Source: Candidatus Fermentibacterota bacterium (GTDB lineage: Bacteria; JAFGKV01). Taken from it: a DNA stretch of 64,000 bases. Made by a program: the position numbers and the translations under genes. The number at the start of each line of letters is the position of its first letter. Position 1 is the first letter of the stretch. Below the pieces are notes generated by a model. That model searched no databases. It saw nothing but the letters and a program-made list of their open reading frames with translations, and was not told the DNA's origin. The stretch spans positions 62,001 to 126,000 of the forward strand of contig JAFGKV010000147.1 of assembly GCA_016928395.1 (NCBI GenBank). The letters run 5' to 3'. This document shows, piece after piece, positions 1 through 8,323 of this stretch.

Positions 1-63
1 GAGTCGGCGGGAGCAATGTATTCCGTTTGGTGAAGCGGGGGACGGCCCGGGTCTCAGAGGAAG

Positions 64-3000
64 ATGCCCAGTGAAGAACGACCATCGCGACCAGACTGTT
101 CGCGCGTCGTTCATAAGGTATCAAAGGGGGCCTCGGTGACATTCCATGAGGAATCGGGATTGATCACTCAGGGTATAGGCAACAAAGCAGGGCAGGAGGC
201 GGGAGTGTCCGGGGCTTCCTCCGCCGATTCTGCTCTCTTTGAGGCTGGGACTATGTACCAGTCGCTTCACCGGCTCATGCGCCTGATGTGCGACAATGTG
301 CCTGATTTGATCTGGGCCAAAGACGCGCAGAAGCGGTACCTCTTCGCGAACAAGGCCATGTGTGAACGCCTGCTCAATGCCACCCACATCGACGAACCGA
401 GGGGCAAGACCGACATGTTCTTCGCCCAGCGTGAGAGGGCGGCGCATCCTGACCGACCAGATTGGCACACCTTCGGAGAGATCTGTCGTGACTCCGATGA
501 GGAAGTCATGCGTTCTGGGAAGCCGGGCAGGTTTGACGAGTACGGGAATGTTCGGGGAGAGCCCCTTTACCTAGACGTCTACAAGGCGCCGTTGGTGGAT
601 GAGAAGGGACGGTTGCTCGGCACGGTGGGGTGCGGCAGAGTCGTCACGCGGGAAAGGCATCTCGAAGCCGAGCAGAAGAGTACTGAAGAGGCGCTGAGAG
701 AGTCGCAGCAGATGCTGCGTCTGGTTCTTGATACGATCCCTGTGCGGGTGTTTTGGAAGGACACGTCCCTCAACTACTTGGGGTGCAACCGCCCGTTCGC
801 CCAAGATGGAGGGCTGGCGACGCCGCAGGAGATTATCGGCAAGAACGATTACGAATTGGGCTGGTCAGAGCAAGCCGATCTGTATCGGGCTGATGACAGA
901 AGCGTCATTACTAGGGGTCTTCCGAAACTGAACTACGAGGAACCCCAGACCACGCCGGATGGTGGCCGGATCTGGCTTTGTACCAGCAAGATTCCGCTTC
1001 GGGACAGTTCCGGCGGTGTGCGCGGCGTGCTGGGCACCTACGAAGATGTCACTGAACGGAAACGCCAGGAAATCGTTGAGCGGGTGGTGTACCGGATTGC
1101 CACCGCGGTGCATTCCGTTGACGATCTCGATCAGCTCTTCGAGGCAATTCGCATGAATTTGGGCGAACTGATGCCGGTGAGCAACATGTATGTCGCCCTC
1201 TTCGATACCGAATCGAACACTCTGTCGTTTCCGTATTTTCTGGATCAGGCGATGGATGCGCCGGTGGCCAAACCACTAGGCAAGGGTCTGACCGAGTATG
1301 TGCTGCGTACTGGGGAACCCCTCCTGGCAACCCCCGAGGTGTTCGATGATCTTGTGGCCCGGGGCGAGGTGGAGTCTCTGGGCGCGCCGTCGATCGATTG
1401 GCTGGGAGTGCCACTGCGTGCGGGCGACAGTGTCGTGGGGGTGCTGGCAGTGCAGACCTATGACCCGACGGTTCGATACACGGATTCGGATCGACAGATG
1501 CTGGCCTTTGTCTCCGATGAGGTGGCTACCGCCATTGCGCGGAAGCGGCATGAGGAGGAACAGGCCGCTCAGATGGCACGGATTCGGAGTCAGCAGGCCG
1601 CAGTGGTGCGGCTCGCCACGTCGGAGCTGGTCGCCTCCGGTGACTTCGCCGAAGCGGCCAGGGAATTCGCCGAGGTGGCCGCGCACACGCTCCAGGTCGA
1701 GCGGGTCGGTATCTGGCTGGGGAATCCAGACGAGCAGATGCGCTGTGTTGACCTCTATGCACTTTCAGACCAGACGCACGCAAGCGGCCTGACGCTCGAG
1801 GCGTCAAAGCATCCCCGATACTTCGCGGCATTGCTTTCGGACCGGGCCATCGCCGCTGATGAGGCCCTGACCGATCCTCGCACCAGCGAATTCAGAGAGT
1901 CGTATCTGATTCCTCACGGCATCACATCGATGCTGGATGCCCCTATACGCGTCGCTGGACGAGTAAGGGGCATTGTCTGCTTCGAACATGTCGGCAAGCC
2001 TCGGCGGTGGCGTGCAGATGAGGAGCGGTTTGCCGGCGAGATCGCCGACCAGGTGGCGCAGGCTCTGGTGTACCAGCAGCGGCGGAGGGCCGAGGAAGAG
2101 CGCAGGGCACTGGAGAAGAGGGTTCAGCATACCCAGAAGCTGGAGAGCCTTGGCGTACTTGCCGGCGGCATCGCGCACGATTTCAACAACATACTCACCG
2201 CTATCCTTGGACACGCGGATCTTGCGCTGTTGCGCCTCCCACCGGTCTCCCCGGCTCGCCATGATCTTGAACGCGTGGTGACTGCCGCCCGGCGTGCGGC
2301 AGACATTAGCCGGCAACTCCTCGCCTACTCTGGCAAGGGGCAGTTCGTGTCGCAACGACTTGACCTGAAGCAGGTCGTGGTCGAGATGGCACACATCCTG
2401 AATGTTTCCATCTCCAAGAAGGCATCGCTTCGGTTCTCCTTTGCCACCGAGCTTTCTGCCATACACGCAGACCCTGGTCAGATTCGTCAGGTCATCATGA
2501 ACCTCATCATCAATGCCTCAGAGTCCCTCGGAGAAGGAGAGGGAGAGATCATCCTTTCGACCGGTGTGAGATACTGCGATCGTGAGAGTCTGATGAGCTC
2601 CTGGCCGGGGGAGGATCTACCCGAAGGCCACTATGTGTGTGTTGAGGTCGCCGACACAGGGTGCGGTATGGATGAGGCCACCATGGCACGGCTCTTTGAC
2701 CCCTTCTTCACCACCAAGTTTGCCGGGCGCGGTCTCGGCCTGGCCGCGGTTCTGGGGATTATCCGAGGCCATGGCGGCGCCATACAGGTGGAGAGCACGC
2801 CAGGCCAGGGTTCTTTGTTCCGGGTGCTGTTCCCTCCGGCTTCGGAGGCGGTTGTGTGTGAGGGTCAGGACCAGAGCGAGGCGGGGACGGTGCGAGGAGT
2901 CGGAACAGTCTTGCTCGTGGATGATGAGGAATCAGTGAGAAGCGTTGGTAAAGAGATGCTTGAGCTCCTGGGTTACGCCGTACTCATCGCTTCCGACGGG

Positions 3001-3276
3001 CAGGAGGCGGTGGCAGCAGTCCGTGAGAAGGGTGCGGAGATCTCGTGTGTGATCCTTGATCTCACCATGCCCCGCATGGATGGGGTCGAGACCTTCGGCG
3101 AATTGCGATCAATTCGGGAAGATCTACCGGTGATCCTCTCCAGCGGCTACGCGGAACACGAGGCCACGCGCCACTTCACCGGGAGCGGGCTCACCGGGTT
3201 CATTCAGAAGCCGTATCTGGTGACAACGCTGGGAGAACGGATTCGCGAGGCCCTTTCCGGGGGCCGGAAGGGCTGA
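64..3276 (+). CDS. PAS/GAF hybrid sensor histidine kinase with C-terminal receiver
   Basis: Cytoplasmic hybrid histidine kinase of 1070 residues. After about 60 low-complexity residues there are two PAS domains (about 65-200 and 215-335), two GAF domains (about 345-490 and 510-680), then a HisKA/HATPase_c core and a receiver. The phospho-acceptor is His705 in GGIAHDFNN; the ATP-binding part shows NLIINASES, DTGCGMD and GRGLGLAAV. The receiver begins TVLLVDDEE and its acceptor is Asp999 in VILDLTMP. No transmembrane segment is visible, so the signal is probably intracellular and sensed by PAS/GAF. No output domain or adjacent response regulator is present, so phosphoryl groups must go to a distant partner. 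The start at 64 follows AGAGGA by about 4 bases. It is followed by convergent genes. Confidence 0.93.
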   Translation: MPSEERPSRPDCSRVVHKVSKGASVTFHEESGLITQGIGNKAGQEAGVSGASSADSALFEAGTMYQSLHRLMRLMCDNVPDLIWAKDAQKRYLFANKAMCERLLNATHIDEPRGKTDMFFAQRERAAHPDRPDWHTFGEICRDSDEEVMRSGKPGRFDEYGNVRGEPLYLDVYKAPLVDEKGRLLGTVGCGRVVTRERHLEAEQKSTEEALRESQQMLRLVLDTIPVRVFWKDTSLNYLGCNRPFAQDGGLATPQEIIGKNDYELGWSEQADLYRADDRSVITRGLPKLNYEEPQTTPDGGRIWLCTSKIPLRDSSGGVRGVLGTYEDVTERKRQEIVERVVYRIATAVHSVDDLDQLFEAIRMNLGELMPVSNMYVALFDTESNTLSFPYFLDQAMDAPVAKPLGKGLTEYVLRTGEPLLATPEVFDDLVARGEVESLGAPSIDWLGVPLRAGDSVVGVLAVQTYDPTVRYTDSDRQMLAFVSDEVATAIARKRHEEEQAAQMARIRSQQAAVVRLATSELVASGDFAEAAREFAEVAAHTLQVERVGIWLGNPDEQMRCVDLYALSDQTHASGLTLEASKHPRYFAALLSDRAIAADEALTDPRTSEFRESYLIPHGITSMLDAPIRVAGRVRGIVCFEHVGKPRRWRADEERFAGEIADQVAQALVYQQRRRAEEERRALEKRVQHTQKLESLGVLAGGIAHDFNNILTAILGHADLALLRLPPVSPARHDLERVVTAARRAADISRQLLAYSGKGQFVSQRLDLKQVVVEMAHILNVSISKKASLRFSFATELSAIHADPGQIRQVIMNLIINASESLGEGEGEIILSTGVRYCDRESLMSSWPGEDLPEGHYVCVEVADTGCGMDEATMARLFDPFFTTKFAGRGLGLAAVLGIIRGHGGAIQVESTPGQGSLFRVLFPPASEAVVCEGQDQSEAGTVRGVGTVLLVDDEESVRSVGKEMLELLGYAVLIASDGQEAVAAVREKGAEISCVILDLTMPRMDGVETFGELRSIREDLPVILSSGYAEHEATRHFTGSGLTGFIQKPYLVTTLGERIREALSGGRKG

Positions 3277-3654
3277 GAGGCGAGTCACGCCGGGGGGTGG
3301 AAGTGTGCTCTCCCCGTCAAGGTCGGGGCTGGGCATCCGTGGCATTGGCGCCTATCTCCGGTGGTTGCACGGTGCTCGGGGGTCCACGCCGCCTTATGCG
3401 ACCGTCCCGCGTGCATGGTCGTCGCCGGTTCCCGGAGCACGCCTGGTTAGGAAGAGCTGGATTGCGACACCCGGCAAGTGAGCCTGAAGTACCGTTCGGC
3501 CGAGGACAAGAAAGGTGCGCGCCATGCTTCCGATGAGGCGACCTCTTGTTCTAATGTTGCCATTCAGGGTGTAGGGCTGGTGGGCGCTCCCGCTCTGCAG
3601 AAGGTCATTGGCTGCCGGTTCGCCAGACTCTATTCTGCCGGTGGCGGGAGAGGA
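3277..3654. other. Convergent intergenic gap, nothing recognised
   Basis: 378 bases between the end of the kinase gene and the end of the anti-sigma gene. I see no convincing gene, RNA, promoter or strong hairpin; the short open frames here lack a family signature and a good ribosome site. Confidence 0.5.
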
Positions 3655-4308
3655 CTATGTCGTCGACCCAGAGAGGGTTTCCAGATGGCGCAGCAGGGAT
3701 GCGGTCTGTTTGATGAGGGCAGTTTTCCGCTGGTACTCAGAGCGGAGACGCGCGATGAGTCTGACGTCGCCGGGGTTTCTCCGTACCGCCGTACGTAGGG
3801 CCTCGATGGCACGGTCCACCGCGGCCACGTTCTTCCACACGGCCAGAGCCGCCCGTACCGCCGGTGTAGGGTGACGAGTCGTGAGGTCAGTGAGAATAAC
3901 CGCCCTCGCGGCAGAGGTCTCGTGTTCCGCAGGGTCAAACGCGGCCAGAATCGCATTGGCTGTGGGCGTATGGAGCCCGATTGGTGCCACGGGTCCTTGT
4001 CTTGCGTGATGCAGGATCCCCATGACGGCGATCAGCACCATGGCGGCGGCCAGCAGAGGCAGCCGCCGAGATGAGGGCATCACGCGGCTGGTTTCCAGGA
4101 TGCGAGACCTGACACGTGGCCATACATCGTGGGGAGGGTTCACTTCGGCCGGAAGGGCTGAAACCCTTGCTCGCAGGCTACGAAGGAAGCGTTCCTCTTC
4201 CCGGCATCTCTCGCACGTCTGCAGATGAGCCTCAACCTCGATGCTGATGGCATTGGCGAGGGTTCCGTCGATATACTCATCCATCAGATGGATCGGGTGG
4301 TCATTCAT
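3655..4308 (-). CDS. Zinc-finger anti-sigma factor, membrane anchored
   Basis: A 217-residue protein whose N-terminus carries the ZAS motif of group-ECF anti-sigma factors: His28, Cys32 and Cys35 in HLQTCERC. One transmembrane segment lies at about 84-100 (LPLLAAAMVLIAVMG), leaving a C-terminal part of about 115 residues, probably periplasmic, that matches nothing I recognise. By family, the N-terminal domain binds the cognate sigma factor at the membrane until a signal releases it. Its ATG overlaps the sigma gene stop by 4 bases, so the pair is translationally coupled and likely made at a fixed ratio. The cognate sigma is therefore almost certainly the upstream gene. Confidence 0.88.
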   Translation of the reverse strand: MNDHPIHLMDEYIDGTLANAISIEVEAHLQTCERCREEERFLRSLRARVSALPAEVNPPHDVWPRVRSRILETSRVMPSSRRLPLLAAAMVLIAVMGILHHARQGPVAPIGLHTPTANAILAAFDPAEHETSAARAVILTDLTTRHPTPAVRAALAVWKNVAAVDRAIEALRTAVRRNPGDVRLIARLRSEYQRKTALIKQTASLLRHLETLSGSTT

Positions 4309-4886
4309 CGTTCAAGCCTCAGGCGAAGCAGCCTCCGTGCCCTATGGAGTTGTGCCTTGGAGGTTCCCACTGAGACACCGGCAAGCTCGGCGATCTCATG
4401 GTGTTCATATCCCTCCACATCATGCAGCACGAAGACGGTGCGTGCACCATCGGGCAAGCTGGCGATAGCGCGTTCTATGTCAAGCCTGTCCGCTGTGTCA
4501 GGATCATGCGTGCTGTACGCTTCGATGCTGTCAGAGGCAACTCCCTCACTATCCGTGCCCGCATCAACGCGAGCGGACTCATGGAAGCGGATTCTCCCCA
4601 GCGATCGTCCGCTTTCAACAATGACATTGACCGTAAGACGATACATCCAGGAGGAAAATGCCGCGGCGCCTCGAAACGTCGCAAGCTTCTCCCACGCCCG
4701 AACAAAGGCTTCCTGCGCCAGCTCCTCGGCCCTGGTCTGATCGGCAACCATGCGCAGGCAGATGGCATAGACCCGCCCGATATGGCGCCGGTAGAGGCGT
4801 TCGAATGCATGATGATCGCCACGGGCCGCCCTTCCTACCAGAAGCGCGTCCTCAAGGCTTTGGAGCACGCTCATTCCAGGTTTCAC
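4305..4886 (-). CDS. ECF-type RNA polymerase sigma factor
   Basis: A 193-residue sigma-70 family protein of ECF layout. Region 2 is at about 25-95 (AFERLYRRHIGRVYAICLRM, then AEELAQEAFVRAWEKL). Region 4 is at about 135-190 (LPDGARTVFVLHDVEGY, then EIAELAGVSVGTSKAQLHRA), a typical helix-turn-helix for -35 recognition. Regions 1 and 3 are absent, as expected. It directs RNA polymerase to a stress or envelope regulon and is presumably held by the zinc-finger anti-sigma gene that overlaps its stop. It lies 42 bases after the PHP phosphatase gene on the same strand, so the three may form one operon. An alternative ATG lies four codons downstream. Confidence 0.93.
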   Translation of the reverse strand: MKPGMSVLQSLEDALLVGRAARGDHHAFERLYRRHIGRVYAICLRMVADQTRAEELAQEAFVRAWEKLATFRGAAAFSSWMYRLTVNVIVESGRSLGRIRFHESARVDAGTDSEGVASDSIEAYSTHDPDTADRLDIERAIASLPDGARTVFVLHDVEGYEHHEIAELAGVSVGTSKAQLHRARRLLRLRLER

Positions 4887-4928
4887 CGGGGCCGGGTGGC
4901 GTTGGGAATCCGCCTCATGACAGCACGT

Positions 4929-5735
4929 TCAGTCCTTCGACGCGTATCCCAGAAGAGAACTGGCAAGGGTGCCCAGGGAGTATCGTTTCGCGTGGCGGGG
5001 AGAGGGCACTATCCGGCCGATATCCTCATCCTCCAGCACTGCCCGGGGCAGATCATCCGCTATGATGCACGCATATTCCTGGCCGCCCAGCTTGGCGATC
5101 CGGCGGTATGCCCGGGCCCAGAGATCCGGGATGGGTGGGGGAGAATGAAGGTCTGAACCGAGAAGGTGGATGAGATGATTGCGTACTAGATACTCCGCGA
5201 AACGCTGCACGCGAGTTCCATGAATGCCGAGAAGAGAACCCAAGTCCAGTTGGGCGAGGATGCCTTTCGAGTACCATGCCCGTAGTTCCGCAATGTCACG
5301 ATGCAATGGGTAGCATCGCTCCGGATGGGCGACGATGGGTATGACGCCCAGTTCAGTCATGTGCTCCAGAGTCGTGAAGGCGAACCATGGGATCTCTCGG
5401 CTCGAGAACTCGACCAAGGCATAGTGCTTCATCTTTCCGATACCTGTCAGCTCTCCGGATCGTACCCGTTCGGCCAGGCCCTGCTGAATCATGATCTCGT
5501 TGGCCACGGTGACCTCCAGAGGAATTCCTCCGATCTCCAGAGCCTCCCGCGTTCGGGTGAGCGCCTCTGATACGGTTTCGGGAGGAATTTCGTAGACGCC
5601 CGGCAGATGATGCACCGTTGCCACGGCGTGTTTGATGCCCTCACTCGTCAGGTAGTTGGCCAGCGCAACGGTTTCTTCAAGGGTACCACATCCGTCATCA
5701 AGACCGGGAAGCAAGTGCACATGGAGGTCTATCAC
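4929..5735 (-). CDS. PHP-domain tyrosine-protein phosphatase, CpsB/CapC type
   Basis: A 268-residue PHP-family protein starting at GTG with the canonical opening MIDLHVHLLPGLDDG, which supplies the first metal-ligand histidines (His5, His7). GTVHH-like AVATVHHLPG, IVAHPERCYP and HLLGSDLHSP provide further metal ligands. In Gram-positives CpsB/CapC proteins dephosphorylate the bacterial tyrosine kinase that controls capsule chain length and export; Gram-negative homologues are common. No BY-kinase is in the window, but a polysaccharide locus begins about 8 kb away. The ECF sigma gene follows after 42 bases. The gene is divergent from the transglutaminase gene across a 247-base gap in which I could not read a clear promoter. 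Confidence 0.88.
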   Translation of the reverse strand: MIDLHVHLLPGLDDGCGTLEETVALANYLTSEGIKHAVATVHHLPGVYEIPPETVSEALTRTREALEIGGIPLEVTVANEIMIQQGLAERVRSGELTGIGKMKHYALVEFSSREIPWFAFTTLEHMTELGVIPIVAHPERCYPLHRDIAELRAWYSKGILAQLDLGSLLGIHGTRVQRFAEYLVRNHLIHLLGSDLHSPPPIPDLWARAYRRIAKLGGQEYACIIADDLPRAVLEDEDIGRIVPSPRHAKRYSLGTLASSLLGYASKD

Positions 5736-5982
5736 GTAATCCTCGACAGCAGGTCAGGGAAGGGGGCGACTTTAGAACGCACCCAAATAAGAAACCTGGA
5801 GAAGTCGGTCAATGCGCTAGTCCACGTTTGGCCGCGGCAATCTCGAAGCCTATCTTGCTATGCCATTCGGCGCGATGAGGTTCCCTCTGCGCAATGTAGA
5901 AGGCTGTGGCGATGGTTCGCCGCGGACCCGTCTGAGGGTAGGCTTGCGCCGCAAATGCGGCCGCAGATGGTGGAGATAGCCC

Positions 5983-8316
5983 ATGAATGCATTCAGATGT
6001 ATGCTCCTTCCGATGTGCATGGCAGGTGCGGCCTATGCTGCACTTGTCTCGGCTGAGGCCACTGTGCCCGGCGACTCCCGCGAGGCGGGCATCGAGGCCG
6101 TACAAGCTGCACTGAGAGCCGTTCTTGATTCGGCCGTGACCGAGATCATCGGCCCAGAGTTGCCTACGCGATTCCCTCGCGACATTGAGGCACGCATTCA
6201 CGCGCAGCGCAGGGCCTATGTGGCTCACTTCAATATTCCCTACATTTCATCCGAGCTCGACACGCCTTACGATGGGCGCACCTGCCGGAAGGTCCGAGCA
6301 GAAGTGCGCATGGCTGCCCTGGCGGATAGCCTGATTGATATGGGTCTGGCCTGGCGGGATACCCGCGATCAGGTTTGGCCATGCCAGGAGATCACGGTGA
6401 ATTTCCTGGGCTTCTCTCCTGATGATGCGCGAGCCGCGACCGTGGCCCTCCTCTCGTCGGGGAATGTGGCCCGAAGCGTGGAACCGGTTGCCATGGATGA
6501 AAGAATCCAGCAACGATTCCTCGTGCCGGGAGATGGCTGGGGTTTGGCGCGGGCACTGGGCAAGGCCAGCGCCGGTCGGTGGGGTGTCGCCGCGGTGCAG
6601 GGGAACATAGTGGATGTCATAATGGGGGGCGACACGTCACAGCGCCCCTCGCCGACGCGGAGTGATCTGCCGCCCCTGGAGATTGAGGAGATATGGATTG
6701 ATGAGGTGTTTCCCGCCCGCCAGGCCATGTACCAGACCCGTCCCATTGGTAGAGTGATTGTGGCACTCCATGAACCCAGGCCAGCCAGCCGGTTGGAGCT
6801 GGAGATCACGTGCCCCGAGTACCTTGACGTGCCGCTGACCATTCCTGTCGGCAATCTGCAGCCTTCGGAGACCAAGACGATCCCGCTGACCATACCGTTC
6901 TCGGCCCACAGGCTGATGCGGAACAAAGCGCCGACGATGGCCATGGCCAGGGTGGTAGCCCGGTGCTGGGCCGTTGGCGGACAGAAGGAGGCTGCATCCA
7001 GCGTGACCTTCACCGTCCATGGCCGGAATGCCATAGATTGGGAGGACGTGCAATCGGCCTGTGCCTTCGTCACCCCGGAAGCCGACGATGTGCAGCACAT
7101 GACCCGGGCCGCGGCAACCTTTGACGTGCCGCACGTTGATGTCTTGCCGGGTCGTCTGGAACTTGGGTTCAAGGTGGTGCGGGCTCTCACCAGTCTCTCC
7201 CTGCGATACGTACCTGATCCGACTTCTACCGGATCTGCCTATGACCGTGTGCAGTTCGCCGGGGAGACGCTACGGCTTCGTTCAGGTGATTGCGAAGATT
7301 CGGCGATGCTCTTGGCATCATGCCTGGAGGGCGGCGATATCCCGACTGAACTCCTGCTCACCAAAGACCATGTCTTCGCAGCGTTTTCCACGGGGCTCTT
7401 CGAAAAGGACGGGTTTCTGGTAGCGCCAGAGCGGGAGCGATACATCGTTCGCGAGGGGATGGTGTGGCTTCCCGTTGAGACGACGCTGTTGGCCAAGGGA
7501 TTCCTTCCGGCGTGGGAGGAAGGCGTCCGTACGTTCCGTGAGATCGAGAGGTCGGGAGATTACCTTGAACGCGTGAATGTCCGCGAAGGATGGAAGACCT
7601 ATCCTCCTGCGACGCTTGAACCCGCGGGTAGTCTCGGCACGCTCAGTGCGGAGGGTGCAGCTGCCGAGCTGAGCCTGTGGCTCGCGCAGCGAGAGCGCGA
7701 GATGTCTGCCGTCGAGCGGGGGTTGCGAATTTCGGTGGCACGCCAGCCCGAGGATCACGGTGTCGCATACCGTCTGGGGGTGTTTTTGGGCCGCACCGGC
7801 AGGATAGACGAGGCAGGGGCGCTTTTCGCCGCCATCCCGGACGGGCACAAGCTGGGCGCCTGGGCACGGGTGGGTGAAGGGAACTGCTCTCTACTGGCCA
7901 CTCAGGCTGACTCGGCGGTGGTGCGATTTACCCGGGCCACGGAGTTGGCCCCAGATGATCCGGTGCCGTGGGTCAATCTGGGTGTGGCGTTCCACGTCGC
8001 GGGCGACGTGAACGGTGCAGCCTCGGCCTTCGGGCGCGCCCTTGGAGCAGTCGGAGGCAATGAGGATGCGTTGGCGCGGCTGCTGGGAGTGCGCCTGGAT
8101 GATCTCTCCACCAAGGCGGACGATGCGGAGAGCCGCAGGGCACTCACGCAGGCCGAGATGAGGGCCCTCATGGAGCGAGCCCGCGCCTCGCATGCCGGGA
8201 AGCAGGTGGCGCAGCGCGGGCCGAGCAGGCACAAGTTCGCTGGGCGCAAGGCTCTGGACCCACAGCAGCGCCTGAAGGCCGAGCGGCTGATCTACTGGCC
8301 AGAGCCCGTGGTCTGA
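5983..8316 (+). CDS. Exported transglutaminase-like protein with TPR repeats
   Basis: A 777-residue protein with a likely signal peptide (about 1-24). A transglutaminase-like core lies at about 380-520: Cys437 in GDCEDSAML, His463 in TKDHVFAA and an acidic residue Glu499 in WLPVETT would form the Cys-His-Asp/Glu triad. Residues about 570-700 form TPR-like helices (VAYRLGVFLGRTGRIDEAG, PWVNLGVAFHVAGD). The first 370 residues have no family I recognise. Such proteins may be cysteine proteases or cross-linkers acting in the periplasm. ATG at 5983 has GGTGGAGA about 8 bases upstream. It ends 7 bases before the CHASE2 cyclase gene, so the two are probably co-transcribed and may act together. Confidence 0.8.
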   Translation: MNAFRCMLLPMCMAGAAYAALVSAEATVPGDSREAGIEAVQAALRAVLDSAVTEIIGPELPTRFPRDIEARIHAQRRAYVAHFNIPYISSELDTPYDGRTCRKVRAEVRMAALADSLIDMGLAWRDTRDQVWPCQEITVNFLGFSPDDARAATVALLSSGNVARSVEPVAMDERIQQRFLVPGDGWGLARALGKASAGRWGVAAVQGNIVDVIMGGDTSQRPSPTRSDLPPLEIEEIWIDEVFPARQAMYQTRPIGRVIVALHEPRPASRLELEITCPEYLDVPLTIPVGNLQPSETKTIPLTIPFSAHRLMRNKAPTMAMARVVARCWAVGGQKEAASSVTFTVHGRNAIDWEDVQSACAFVTPEADDVQHMTRAAATFDVPHVDVLPGRLELGFKVVRALTSLSLRYVPDPTSTGSAYDRVQFAGETLRLRSGDCEDSAMLLASCLEGGDIPTELLLTKDHVFAAFSTGLFEKDGFLVAPERERYIVREGMVWLPVETTLLAKGFLPAWEEGVRTFREIERSGDYLERVNVREGWKTYPPATLEPAGSLGTLSAEGAAAELSLWLAQREREMSAVERGLRISVARQPEDHGVAYRLGVFLGRTGRIDEAGALFAAIPDGHKLGAWARVGEGNCSLLATQADSAVVRFTRATELAPDDPVPWVNLGVAFHVAGDVNGAASAFGRALGAVGGNEDALARLLGVRLDDLSTKADDAESRRALTQAEMRALMERARASHAGKQVAQRGPSRHKFAGRKALDPQQRLKAERLIYWPEPVV

Positions 8317-8323
8317 CCCCGTC

